A program made the translations under genes and the position numbers. From positions 2,914,001 through 2,978,000 of the forward strand of contig NZ_CP062804.1 of the NCBI RefSeq assembly GCF_008801925.2: a DNA stretch of 64,000 bases. The letters are read 5' to 3'. Below, piece after piece: positions 1-8,328 of the stretch. The stretch comes from Cupriavidus basilensis. GTDB taxonomy: Bacteria; Pseudomonadota; Gammaproteobacteria; Burkholderiales; Burkholderiaceae. Below the pieces are notes generated by a model. The model made no database searches, was not told where the DNA came from, and saw only the letters and a program-made list of their open reading frames with translations. Within the stretch, counting starts at the first letter, position 1; every line of letters begins with the position of its first letter.

Positions 1-512
1 TCGCCATGAGCGACCTGGCCGGCCTGGACCTGGGCTGGATCCGCGAGAAATCCAGCAGCTCCACGCTGCGCGAGATCTTGTGCGAGATGGACCGCCGCGG
101 CCAGAAGACCGGCGCGGGCTACTACGACTACGACGAGAAGCGCAATGCCATGCCCTCGCCCGTGGTCGAGGGGATCATCCGCGACTTTGCCGCCAGGCAG
201 GGCAAGACCAGCCGCGTGGTCTCCGAGCAGGAGATCCTGGAGCGCTGCATCTACCCGATGATCAATGAAGGCGCGAAGATCCTGGAGGAAGGCAAGGCCA
301 TCCGCGCCTCCGACATCGATGTGGTGTGGGTCAACGGCTACGGCTGGCCGGTGTACCGGGGCGGCCCGATGTGCTATGCGGACACGATCGGGCTGGACAA
401 GGTGCTGGCGACCATGAAGAACTTCGAGGCAACGCTGGGCGCGGACTTCAAGCCGGCCAAGCTGCTCGAGGACCTGGTTGCGCAGGGCAAGAAGTTCAGC
501 GACCTGAAGTAG
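1..512 (+). CDS. 3-hydroxyacyl-CoA dehydrogenase, C-terminal part (FadB-like), partial
   Basis: This is the 3' end of a fatty-acid beta-oxidation enzyme. The reading frame is open at the left edge, so the real start lies outside the window. About 168 residues are visible. The motif RGQKTGAGYYDYD near residue 35 is typical of the first C-terminal 3HCDH repeat. A second repeat follows, with INEGAKILEEG and NGYGWPVYRGGP, the arrangement seen in bifunctional enoyl-CoA hydratase/3-hydroxyacyl-CoA dehydrogenases. These enzymes hydrate enoyl-CoA and oxidise 3-hydroxyacyl-CoA with NAD; only the dehydrogenase C-terminus is in view. Its last 17 bases overlap the 3' end of the convergent hpnL. The family is clear; which FadB/FadJ-type paralog it is cannot be told. 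Confidence 0.85.
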   Translation, partial: AMSDLAGLDLGWIREKSSSSTLREILCEMDRRGQKTGAGYYDYDEKRNAMPSPVVEGIIRDFAARQGKTSRVVSEQEILERCIYPMINEGAKILEEGKAIRASDIDVVWVNGYGWPVYRGGPMCYADTIGLDKVLATMKNFEATLGADFKPAKLLEDLVAQGKKFSDLK

Positions 513-1542
513 GCAGTTCCGGCGCTGCGTGCTGATGCGCCCCCTTGGCCGGCCCGGCCTTGGGGGCCAGGTAGCGCCGCAGCTCCACCCACTGCCACGA
601 CAGCAGCGCCGGGATGCCAAAGAGCACCTCGCGCGCGCGCTTGACCAGTGCCAGCGACAAGGCCACCTGCGGGTCGACGCCAAGCAGGTGGCCCAGCAAC
701 ATCACCACCGCCTCCTGCACGCCAAGGCCGGCCGGCACGAAGAAGGCCACATGGCGCACGGCCTGGGTCAGCGACTCGATCGCCAGCGCCTGCCAGAGCG
801 GGACGGGATGGCCCAGCAGCCACAGCGCGAACCAGATCTCCACCGCGCCCAAGGCAAGGCCGGCGAACTGCCAGCACAGCGCGGCCAGCAATTCGCCGCG
901 GCGCGCATTCAGCGCACGGATCTGCGCGTCGAGCCGGGCGCCGTCGATCAGCGCGACCACCCGGTGGTCCGTGCCGAACAAGCGCCGCGCGGCGCCCTCC
1001 AGCCGCTCGAACAGCGCGCTATGGCGCAGCGAGAGCGCAAACAGCACTGGCACCGGCAAGGACAGCAGCAAGCCCGCCAGGATCACCCAGGCATGGCCAT
1101 CGCCACCACCAAGCGCCAGCAGCAGCAGCACCACGCCGAGCGCGGAGAACAGGTACTGCGCGAACAGCGTCACCATGACTTCCACCACGATGCTGGCGGT
1201 CACCGCCGTGGTATCCGCGAGGCGCAGCCGGGTCAGCCGGATGCCAACCAGCTCGCCACCCACACCCACGGTAGGCAACAGCCGGTTGACCGCCTCGCGC
1301 ACGGTGGCCACCCACCACAGGAAGGCGAGGCCGGCGGACTCATCCGGATCGGCCGAAGTCAGCAACACCCGCCAGCCTTGCGCGTCCAGCAGCAGCGGCA
1401 GGGCATGGAAGGGCACCAGCAGCAGCAGCGGCCAGCCGGCCTGGCCAACGATGTGGCCAATGTCGGACGCGCCTTGGTGCAGCACCAGTGCCGTCAAGGC
1501 CAGCACGCCCAGCAGCCCGGTCAGGTAGATCAGGCGCTTCAT
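496..1542 (-). CDS. hpnL: Hopanoid biosynthesis-associated membrane protein HpnL
   Basis: This is a polytopic inner-membrane protein of 348 residues with about seven hydrophobic segments, for example LLLLVPFHALPLLL and VILAGLLLSLPVPVLFAL. It resembles the lysylphosphatidylglycerol synthetase transmembrane-type family to which HpnL belongs. The segment GVGGELVGIRLTRLR and the later FVPAGLGVQEAVVMLLG are typical of that fold. The biochemical role of HpnL is not settled; family context suggests membrane handling of hopanoids or their precursors. Its ATG overlaps the hpnK stop (ATGA), so it is the last gene of the hpnI-J-K-L operon. Its 3' end overlaps the neighbouring beta-oxidation gene by 17 bases. 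Confidence 0.85.
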   Translation of the reverse strand: MKRLIYLTGLLGVLALTALVLHQGASDIGHIVGQAGWPLLLLVPFHALPLLLDAQGWRVLLTSADPDESAGLAFLWWVATVREAVNRLLPTVGVGGELVGIRLTRLRLADTTAVTASIVVEVMVTLFAQYLFSALGVVLLLLALGGGDGHAWVILAGLLLSLPVPVLFALSLRHSALFERLEGAARRLFGTDHRVVALIDGARLDAQIRALNARRGELLAALCWQFAGLALGAVEIWFALWLLGHPVPLWQALAIESLTQAVRHVAFFVPAGLGVQEAVVMLLGHLLGVDPQVALSLALVKRAREVLFGIPALLSWQWVELRRYLAPKAGPAKGAHQHAAPELPTSGR

Positions 1543-2390
1543 GCCGGGGCCAGGGCACCGGGCGCGCCAAAGATATCGGTAAAGCCGCCGCGACGCACCC
1601 CGGCGCGCTCCAGCGCCTCGCGCACGCGGGGCGACAGCAGCGCGGCCAGCTCGTCGGCATGGCGATAGCCACGCATGCTGGGCGCGACCTCGGCGCCGGA
1701 GACCACGCCGGGATGCAGGTAGATCTCGCCCACGCCCGCCGGCAGCTTCGCCAGCGCGGCCAGCAAGGCGGCTTCGTCCATGCCGCCGGTATTGGCGATG
1801 CCGAGCACGTAGTCATTGTGGGCAATGCCGGCCAGGTCCAGCCGCCTGCGCAACAAAGCCAGCCAGGGCCGCAGCAGCAGCGGCGCCGCGGGCTCGCTGG
1901 GCAGGCGCATGGCGTGCAGGCCGAACTCGCGGCCAATCTGCAAGATCAGGGACAACACGGTGGGATGCAAGTGGAAATGCTTGTGGGTGTTCACGTGGTC
2001 CAGCGTCAGCCCGGTGGCGGCGAACGCCTCGAACTGGGCGCGGATCTCCGCGGCCAGCTGGCGCCGCACATGCGGCAGGAAGAAAAAGCGGAAGCCGTCG
2101 CGTGCCATGGCCGAGCCGAAGCGGCCATGCGCATCCACCAGCGCCGGAATGGCAGCCGGGGCCAGCACGGCCGGGCCGTCGGCCAGCACCACATGCAGGC
2201 CCACGCGCAAGCGCGGCAGGCGCCTGGCGCGCGCCACCGCGTCGGCGGCCGCACTCGCGCCCACCATCAGGCTGGCGGCGTTCAGCACGCCATCGCGGTG
2301 CGCCAGCTCCACCGCTTCGTTGACACCGCCGTGCAGGCCGAAATCGTCGGCGGTGATGATCAGGGCACGCCGCGCAGGATCAGACGTCAC
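1539..2390 (-). CDS. hpnK: Hopanoid biosynthesis deacetylase HpnK (YdjC/ChbG fold)
   Basis: This YdjC-like carbohydrate deacetylase has 283 residues. The N-terminal ITADDFGLHGGVNEAV carries the paired aspartates of the metal site. DHVNTHKHFHLHP near residue 135 provides the family histidines. In Burkholderia HpnK is known to remove the acetyl group from bacteriohopanetetrol-GlcNAc, the product of HpnI, giving BHT-glucosamine. The gene lies 17 bases downstream of hpnJ and overlaps hpnL by four bases, which points to one transcript and coupled translation. No residue of the family signature appears to be missing. Confidence 0.9.
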   Translation of the reverse strand: MTSDPARRALIITADDFGLHGGVNEAVELAHRDGVLNAASLMVGASAAADAVARARRLPRLRVGLHVVLADGPAVLAPAAIPALVDAHGRFGSAMARDGFRFFFLPHVRRQLAAEIRAQFEAFAATGLTLDHVNTHKHFHLHPTVLSLILQIGREFGLHAMRLPSEPAAPLLLRPWLALLRRRLDLAGIAHNDYVLGIANTGGMDEAALLAALAKLPAGVGEIYLHPGVVSGAEVAPSMRGYRHADELAALLSPRVREALERAGVRRGGFTDIFGAPGALAPA

Positions 2391-2407
2391 AGGATCGCCA
2401 GCCAGGG

Positions 2408-3829
2408 TCAGGCCTCGTGCGAGCGCAGGAAGCGGAAGAACTCCACCCCTTCGCGCAGGCGTCGCTTCATCATTTCCCAGCTGCCCAGCATCTCGCGCAC
2501 GATCTCCCAGATCTTGCTCGGGCGGAAGTAGAAGCGCTTATAGAACGTTTCCACGCCGTGGTAGATCTCTTCCTTGCTCAGGTGCGGATAGCTGATCGCG
2601 GCCAGCTGCACGCCCTTGTCGTTGACCAGGTTGATGACCTTGTTGTCTTCCAGCCAGCCGTTTTCCACCGCCTGCCGGTATAGCGTGGTGCCCGGATAGG
2701 GCGCTGCCAGCGAGACCTGGATCGTGTGCGGGTTGATGTCCTTGGCGTAGGCGATGGTCTTCTCGATCGTCTCGCGCGTCTCGCCGGGCAGGCCGAGGAT
2801 GAAGGTGCCGTGGATGATGATGCCGAGCTTGCGGCAGTCCTCGGTGAAGCGCCGCGCGATATCGGTGCGCAGGCCCTTCTTGATATTGAGCAGGATCTGG
2901 TCGTCGCCGGACTCGTAGCCCACCAGCAGCAGGCGCAGGCCGTTTTCCTTCATGATCTTGAGCGTGCTGTAGGGCACGTTGGCCTTGGCATTGCAGGACC
3001 ACGTCACGCCCAGCTTGCCCAGCCCGCGCGCGATCTCCTCCACGCGCGGCTTGAAATCGGTGAAGGTGTCGTCGTCGAACATGATCTCCTTGACCTCGGG
3101 CATGTTCTCCTTGATCCATTTGACCTCGGCGATCACGTTCTCCGGGGAGCGCGTGCGATAACGGTGCCCGCCCACGGTCTGTGGCCACAGGCAGAAGGTG
3201 CACTTGGAGCGGCAGCCGCGCCCGGTGTAGATCGAGACGTAGGGGTGCTTCAGGTAGCCGATGAAGTAGTTGTCGATCTTCAGGTCGCGCTGGTAGATGG
3301 GTGCCACGAAGGGCAGCTCATCCATGTTCTCGATCATCGGGCGTGGGCCGTTATGCTCCTGCGAGCCATCGGGCAGCTTATAGCTCAGCCCGAGCACGTC
3401 CTTGAGCGGCTTGCCGGCGGCCACCTCCTGGCAGGTGTAGTCGAATTCCTCGCGGCACACGAAATCGATGGCGGGGCTGGCGCCGAGCGTGCCGCCGGGG
3501 TCGACGGCGGGCTTGGCGCCTACCATGCCGATCATCACCCCTGGGTGGCGTGCCTTGAGCTCTTCCGCGAACTTGGCATCGGTGGGAAAGGACGGCGTGC
3601 TGGTGTGGATGATGACCAGTTCATAACCGGCGGCGATATCCAGCGTCTCCTGCACACCCAGGCCGTCGGCGGGCGCATCGAGCACGCGGCTATCCGGCAC
3701 CAGGGCGGCGGGCTGCGCCAGCCATGTCGGGTACCAGAACGATTTGATCTCGCGCTTGGCTTGATAGCGCGAGCCGGCGCCGCCGTCAAAGCCGTCAAAG
3801 GAAGGCACCTGGAGGAAGAGGGTTTTCAT
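2408..3829 (-). CDS. hpnJ: Hopanoid biosynthesis radical SAM protein HpnJ
   Basis: This radical SAM enzyme has 473 residues and an N-terminal cobalamin-binding-like domain (about 1-190, starting MKTLFLQVPSFDGFDGG). The [4Fe-4S] motif CRSKCTFC (CxxxCxxC) follows. In Burkholderia cenocepacia HpnJ converts BHT-glucosamine to the BHT cyclitol ether. The start is set at 3829 because the homologous protein begins there and the ATG overlaps the hpnI stop (ATGA). The frame stays open about 80 codons further upstream, but that sequence only shadows the hpnI C-terminus. The gene sits between hpnI and hpnK in one operon. Confidence 0.92.
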   Translation of the reverse strand: MKTLFLQVPSFDGFDGGAGSRYQAKREIKSFWYPTWLAQPAALVPDSRVLDAPADGLGVQETLDIAAGYELVIIHTSTPSFPTDAKFAEELKARHPGVMIGMVGAKPAVDPGGTLGASPAIDFVCREEFDYTCQEVAAGKPLKDVLGLSYKLPDGSQEHNGPRPMIENMDELPFVAPIYQRDLKIDNYFIGYLKHPYVSIYTGRGCRSKCTFCLWPQTVGGHRYRTRSPENVIAEVKWIKENMPEVKEIMFDDDTFTDFKPRVEEIARGLGKLGVTWSCNAKANVPYSTLKIMKENGLRLLLVGYESGDDQILLNIKKGLRTDIARRFTEDCRKLGIIIHGTFILGLPGETRETIEKTIAYAKDINPHTIQVSLAAPYPGTTLYRQAVENGWLEDNKVINLVNDKGVQLAAISYPHLSKEEIYHGVETFYKRFYFRPSKIWEIVREMLGSWEMMKRRLREGVEFFRFLRSHEA

Positions 3830-5103
3830 AGCAGCCTCGGGGGATTCAATCCGTTTGTCGAGCGGGACGACTGGCGTTCCGGCACGCCATTGTCCGTCCC
3901 CTCCGTCATCAAGGGAAGGGGGCGAAGCGTTACGCCAGCCCCCTGGTAGGGTTCCATGCCCGCACGCGCCGCCGGCGCGCGCGGCTGCAGCGGCGCCTCG
4001 GCTGTGGGGGGGTCTCGCACCGGCAATATGCGATCGCGCCAACGTACCTGCGATCCGGCCAGGGCAACCGCCCACTCCACGAGAAGCAAGATATCACGCA
4101 GTGGCGCCATCAGCGCGGCGCCGGGGCCGCCAGCCAGGAAACTGCGTGCCAGCCCGCCCAGCACCGCCGCGACCAGCACCAGCGGCTGCGGCGAAATCCA
4201 GGCGGCCAGTGCCAGCATCGGCCAGGTGAACGTGATGAAGGTGAAGGCGAAGCCCGTCGGATTGAGCGAGCGGATGGTGCGCATCCACCGCAATTCATGC
4301 GCCCAGAGATCGCCAAGACTGGATTCCGTCACATCGGTGGTAACCATCTCATCCGACAGCACCGTCTCCAGCCCCTGGCGCCGAACCAGCTCGCCCAGCC
4401 AGAAATCGTCGGCAAGGCGGTTGGAGAGCGCTTCGAACCCGCCAATTGCGGCCAGCGCGTCACGCCGCAGGGCAATGGTGGCACCGAAGGAAAAACTGCG
4501 GGAGCCGCCCGCGTGGGCGATCCGCACCGAAGGCGCGAACCAGTGGTCGATAAATCCCGCCCCCAGGCGCGACCAGAAGCCGCCGACCGGATGGCCGCGA
4601 TACAGGCAGGTCACCACACCGACCGGGGCGTCGGCCAGGGGGGCGGTAACGCGTGCCAGATAATCCGGCGCCACGGCAATGTCGCTATCGGCGACCACCA
4701 GCCATGCGTGGCGCGCCCTGGCGTAGAGGTTGATCAGGTTGCTGGCCTTGAGATTGCTGCCATGCACCCGGGGATCGATGACCAGGTCGATCTCACAGGC
4801 GGGGAAATCGGCGCGCAAGCGCTCCACGACGCCAATGGCGGGATCGTCGGCAGCGCATACGCCAAACACGATCTGGTAGGCCGGGTGCCGCTGTCGGCAC
4901 AAAGTGGCCAGGTTTTCGTAGAGACGCGGCTCGGCGCCACAGAGTGGCTTGAGCACGCTCACAGGGTGAACGCTCGTGCTATCCGGGGCTACGCAGGCGG
5001 GCGCCGGGCCGGGCGAGGCGCGCCGGCTGAGCCACGCCGCCATCACCGCATATCCTGCCGCAAGCCATGCCACTGCCGGACCAGCGAGCCCCCCCAACGT
5101 CAT
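3826..5103 (-). CDS. hpnI: Hopanoid biosynthesis glycosyltransferase HpnI
   Basis: This membrane-bound GT2/GT21-type glycosyltransferase has 425 residues. It has an N-terminal hydrophobic helix (VAWLAAGYAVMAAWLS) and a catalytic core with VSVLKPLCGAEP, VVADSDIAV and RLADDFWLGELV. ELRWMRTIR stands for the (Q/R)xxRW-type motif, and two C-terminal membrane helices follow. HpnI transfers GlcNAc to bacteriohopanetetrol, the first step of the composite head group completed by HpnK and HpnJ. It is the first gene of the operon, and the AT-rich stretch 5104-5300 upstream would carry its promoter. The last 30 or so residues are low-complexity and overlap the hpnJ start. Confidence 0.9.
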   Translation of the reverse strand: MTLGGLAGPAVAWLAAGYAVMAAWLSRRASPGPAPACVAPDSTSVHPVSVLKPLCGAEPRLYENLATLCRQRHPAYQIVFGVCAADDPAIGVVERLRADFPACEIDLVIDPRVHGSNLKASNLINLYARARHAWLVVADSDIAVAPDYLARVTAPLADAPVGVVTCLYRGHPVGGFWSRLGAGFIDHWFAPSVRIAHAGGSRSFSFGATIALRRDALAAIGGFEALSNRLADDFWLGELVRRQGLETVLSDEMVTTDVTESSLGDLWAHELRWMRTIRSLNPTGFAFTFITFTWPMLALAAWISPQPLVLVAAVLGGLARSFLAGGPGAALMAPLRDILLLVEWAVALAGSQVRWRDRILPVRDPPTAEAPLQPRAPAARAGMEPYQGAGVTLRPLPLMTEGTDNGVPERQSSRSTNGLNPPRLL

Positions 5104-5275
5104 TTCGGCCAGCCCTCAAATTAAGGTTTTGACTAAAGTTGTACGGTATAGCGTGAATACTTAGGGAAGTATTAAGGGGAAATATGACGCACAGAAGTTA
5201 TTTCGTCCACTAGAAAGATCGCTGATGGCGTGGGGACACCGTGGGGTACGTCAATCAGGCCAATCAGACAAGAAA

Positions 5276-5294
5276 GATATTGATAACAATTCTT
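5276..5294. promoter_or_regulatory. Fur-box-like 19-mer in the hpnI upstream region
   Basis: The 19 bases GATATTGATAACAATTCTT match 14 of 19 positions of the classical Fur consensus as counted by eye. They lie in an AT-rich patch (5104-5330) that contrasts with the GC-rich surroundings and holds no gene. The site is about 175 bases upstream of hpnI, and the rightward neighbour is a broken LysR gene. It may have served a gene that has since been lost. No binding can be shown from sequence alone. Confidence 0.25.
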
Positions 5295-5355
5295 GTTAAT
5301 TTTGTTTATATCGGAAGGGACAGGGCCGCAGACAGGCCCTGAGCACCAGCTACGC

Positions 5356-5508
5356 TCAGAGCGCCTCGCCCTCCTTGGGCACGCCCGCCGCCCGCAAGGA
5401 CGCGTCGAGCCGGGCCGGGCGCAACGCCTGGCCAGACCGGATGCCGTCGATCCGCTTTCGCTCCACCGCCACATTCTCGGCCGCCCGCCCGATCACCACC
5501 ACGCCGTC
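5356..5508 (-). pseudogene. Unrecognised short coding remnant, minus strand
   Basis: Reading the minus strand into the stop at 5356 gives a stretch with protein-like composition: IADGVVVIGRAAENVAVERK, then residues ending in GVPKEGEAL. It abuts the LysR remnant without a complete gene around it. I do not recognise the family. It could be the C-terminus of a lost gene or a chance open stretch. It is listed because the gap 5104-5505 otherwise contains only AT-rich DNA. Confidence 0.2.
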
Positions 5509-5945
5509 GGCAATCCGGAGCTGCAACTGGAACCGGTGGTCGATGCGGGCATGAACCTGTTCGAAGGCCTGGCGGCAAAAAGGATCGACCTGGCGATCCT
5601 GCCGGGCACGTTTTGGGGCGAAGCCTGCAAGACGGTGGAGGTCGGCCGCGTGGAAGACCTGTGGATGGCAAGCCCCACCCTAGCGTTACCCGACAGGCCG
5701 CTGCGCCCCGAAGAATTTGCCCAGTATCCCGTGCTGGAGCAATCCATCGGGTCCGCCAAGAACACTTTCTACGGCGCCTGGCGCCGGGAGCATGGATGCC
5801 ATGCTTGCCCTGGACTACTTCGCCACGGATATCGAGCAGGGGCTCTTGCGCGTGGTGAAGAGCGACCCCATGCCACTGCCGCTGGTCTATTCCGCCATGT
5901 ACCGGGACGATGCCTTCAGTGCGGCGCTGGATGTCATTGATGAAG
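5500..5945 (+). pseudogene. LysR-family regulator remnant (effector domain, internally deleted)
   Basis: From about 5511 the plus strand encodes a LysR substrate-binding domain (NPELQLEPVVDAGMN, then KRIDLAILPGTFWG, then ALPDRPLRPEEFAQYPVLEQ). After ...AWRREHG near 5790 the frame changes and continues as MDAMLALDYFATDIEQGLLR up to about 5940. The linking part of the domain, including the usual AxGLGxxxLP segment, is missing, and there is no helix-turn-helix N-terminus. The gene therefore has an N-terminal truncation, a frameshift and an internal deletion, and it cannot make a working regulator. Confidence 0.65.
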
Positions 5946-6181
5946 GATGGGGCAGCCGCAAGGCTGGCCGAATTGGCATCATGCTTGTTCGCAGTGCCAT
6001 CCAAAATCTCCGTAATTTTCGCATTGCTGCGAATTGTCTGGGTTCAATTCCGGAATAGTCTCATAGACGTCCCGTTTCCAAGTCGATAGGGTTGTGAAGC
6101 TAGATTCATTGGAGTAGCGGATTTTTTTCGGAAGCCCAAGTCACGCAAGTTAACCTGGTTTTTTTCGCATTGTGTCAGGAG

Positions 6182-6337
6182 TGCCGCGAGGGCGCCGGAC
6201 ATCAAGGAGCTTACCTGCACGGGTACCGCATTACGCGCGCCGGTGGCAGCCTCATCGAAGGCGTGACCAATGCGCACGGCGAGACTGCGCTCAAGCTAGC
6301 CGAGTTCGGCGAAACCGTAAAGATTGAAATTCTATAA
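6182..6337 (+). pseudogene. Tail fragment of a type VI cargo/VgrG-like protein
   Basis: An open stretch ending at the TAA at 6335-6337 reads GAYLHGYRITRAGGSLIEGV, then TNAHGETALKLAEFGETVKI and EIL. This resembles the small C-terminal beta-domain (YRITxxxGxxxEGxTDxxGxT) often found at the end of VgrG- and PAAR-linked type VI secretion proteins. No start codon or upstream part is present; the DNA just before it contains two T7 runs and looks non-coding. It ends eight bases before the metzincin gene at 6346, so the two may once have been neighbours in a type VI island. Family assignment is inference from the motif. Confidence 0.4.
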
Positions 6338-6345
6338 GACCGCTT

Positions 6346-8328
6346 ATGGCAACCCATTCCACACATCCTTCGCAAATGCCGCCTGCATCGTATCCGGAAT
6401 TGACCCTCAAGCCGGGCGGTGCGGTGTGCAAGGTGGCGATACCGCTACGCCCATTGCGCATCTATTTCCAGCTGTTCCCGGGTATCTCCCGGACTGAAGC
6501 CGAGCGCGGGCTGGCCGGCCTCAGCTACAAACTGCGCATCCCTGGACAAACGGATAGCGAAGGCACGACGGAGGCCAACGGCAAGATTCTCTTGCCGGGC
6601 CTGCAACCTGGCATCACAGGCGAACTGGAGATTCTTGGCACGCTGATCCAGTTGACCGCGCGTGACTACAGCGATGACGAGAAGACCGACAGCACAACGA
6701 CGATGGGCATCCAGGGTGCCAAGCGTCGCCTGATGGTGCTGGGTTACTACGACAAGCCTTATCGGTCCGTACGGCCCGGGCAAGTGGCTGTGTCGCAGAT
6801 TCCCGATGACAAGCTGGACCACATCGAAATCGAGGACGCGATCCTGCGTTTTCAGGTGGACAGCGGCATCGAGCCCAATGGCGAAATTGAGCGGCACGAA
6901 CTCGCTGGCAGCAAGATCGATCCATCGCAGGCGTTTGGCTTTCACCGCGACCTCACTGGCTCGAGCGTCAAGCAGTTTCACCCCGACTTCGTCGCCAAGC
7001 TGGCAGCGGGCGGCGGCAGCGCCCCTCCGGGCACCATGGAGCCATGTACCGTCCCGCCCCCGCCACGACCGAAAGACAAAGGCACAGTCGGATCTGCCAC
7101 GCCGGGGCCGTCGCCAAAACCGCTGGCACGTGAAATCTACGATGGACACCGGTTTGTACCGGTCCGTTTCGTGCGCTACAACGAATCGACCACCTTTCAT
7201 CCGAGCAGGCCCGAACTGGACGAGCGCGGCTACCGGGAGCATGACGGGCCCATCGTTAGCCTGATGGCTGGACAGAGAATTGACCTGTTGCTGCTGCGCC
7301 TGCATGTCGGGGCGAGCGTGCCGCTGAGCTTCGTCAGTACGGATGAGAGCACGGTCAAGATCAGTCATGTGACGGGCGATCTGATCGAACTGACAGGGGT
7401 ACGTGGCGGAGAAGAAGCATCTCCACGCACGGCCAGTATTGAAGTGCGCTTCGGCAGTTCCACTGGGCCACTGCTACACACCCTGGCTGTGCAGGTCTAC
7501 GACCCCATCAACGTCGCTGTGGCGGTGCATTTTGTGTCCATTGGGCAGGCCGGCAGGCCGGAGATTCCACGGATTCCTCCGTCCCTTCAGCGTCCAAAGC
7601 TTGAACCCATCTTCAACAAGATCAATGACATCTGGCGGGCAGCGGGGATTCGCTTTGAGGTCAAGCAATGGCTGAATGACTCCATCGACTTGACGCAGGC
7701 AGGGGCGATGACCGTCAAGCCTGCCAAAGACGGGCAACCCGCGGTGAACGAGTTCCCCGCGGTGACCAGTCTGAATCGCAAGGCGAGGCATCTGAACATG
7801 TATGTGGTGGAATCCACAATCGGTAGTGGCATTGGCTGGGGGCTTTGCAATACCGCCCTGGTGGCCGCCGAGCAGATGCATGGCGGCCAGCCTTCCAGCC
7901 AGGATCAGCTCATCCAGACGTTCGCCCACGAGATCGGGCATTTTCTCGGACTGTGGCACCCCGCAACGCATAACCCCGAGGGGGACGATGTTCAAGTGCA
8001 AATTCAAGGCAGGGATGAACGCCACAACCTGGAGGATTTCTGGTCTCGCCGGATGCTGATGTATGTCTATACCGGCTTGAACGGCATCGGTCCACTGGAC
8101 GCCAATACCCGGCAACGAGGACGGCAACAGGATGTTGGCAATGGCTGGCATGTGGGCGGCAAGATGCTGTGCTGCAAGACGGTGCCGAAGGTCGTTTCCT
8201 CTTCGAGATTTTCTGAAATTGTCACGGCGCGCGGGATCGCACTACTCAACCAGTCTGAATCGTCAACGGAGAAGAAAACGGCATGGTCACCACCGTCCGA
8301 CAACGCTGGGCAAGGCGTCTTTGCCTGA
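6346..8328 (+). CDS. Putative peptidoglycan-binding metzincin metalloprotease, candidate type VI effector
   Basis: This 660-residue protein has no signal peptide. An N-terminal beta-domain (about 30-110) includes YKLRIPGQTDSEGTTEANGK, like type VI cargo domains. Residues 120-190 (GIQGAKRRLMVLGYY, then ILRFQVDSGIEPNGEI) look like a peptidoglycan-binding domain 1. A proline-rich linker with CTVPPPPRP follows near 232. The C-terminal part carries HEIGHFLGLWH at 528-538, a perfect metzincin zinc site (HExxHxxGxxH). A Met-turn candidate (MLM, 570-572) lies about 32 residues further on. I infer a zinc protease delivered to the periplasm of rival cells. The next gene overlaps by 46 bases and encodes an exported protein, as expected for an immunity partner. 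No secretion-machine gene is in the window. It could instead be a secreted protease. Confidence 0.6.
   Translation: MATHSTHPSQMPPASYPELTLKPGGAVCKVAIPLRPLRIYFQLFPGISRTEAERGLAGLSYKLRIPGQTDSEGTTEANGKILLPGLQPGITGELEILGTLIQLTARDYSDDEKTDSTTTMGIQGAKRRLMVLGYYDKPYRSVRPGQVAVSQIPDDKLDHIEIEDAILRFQVDSGIEPNGEIERHELAGSKIDPSQAFGFHRDLTGSSVKQFHPDFVAKLAAGGGSAPPGTMEPCTVPPPPRPKDKGTVGSATPGPSPKPLAREIYDGHRFVPVRFVRYNESTTFHPSRPELDERGYREHDGPIVSLMAGQRIDLLLLRLHVGASVPLSFVSTDESTVKISHVTGDLIELTGVRGGEEASPRTASIEVRFGSSTGPLLHTLAVQVYDPINVAVAVHFVSIGQAGRPEIPRIPPSLQRPKLEPIFNKINDIWRAAGIRFEVKQWLNDSIDLTQAGAMTVKPAKDGQPAVNEFPAVTSLNRKARHLNMYVVESTIGSGIGWGLCNTALVAAEQMHGGQPSSQDQLIQTFAHEIGHFLGLWHPATHNPEGDDVQVQIQGRDERHNLEDFWSRRMLMYVYTGLNGIGPLDANTRQRGRQQDVGNGWHVGGKMLCCKTVPKVVSSSRFSEIVTARGIALLNQSESSTEKKTAWSPPSDNAGQGVFA
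8281..8309 (+). repeat. 29-bp direct repeat, copy 1
   Basis: A perfect 29-base direct repeat begins GCATGGTCACC and ends CAACGCTGG. The second copy is at 9381-9409, exactly 1,100 bases away, and the bases just outside both copies differ. This copy covers the start codon of the exported protein and the C-terminal codons of the metzincin gene. Confidence 0.9.

Noticed and set aside
529..1668. 379-codon plus-strand frame opposite hpnL
   Set aside because: Gln/His/Arg-rich composition, no family likeness; hpnL is clear on the other strand.
6120..6170. Two T7 runs as possible phase-variation tracts
   Set aside because: They lie in DNA without an intact reading frame, so length change would have no coding effect.
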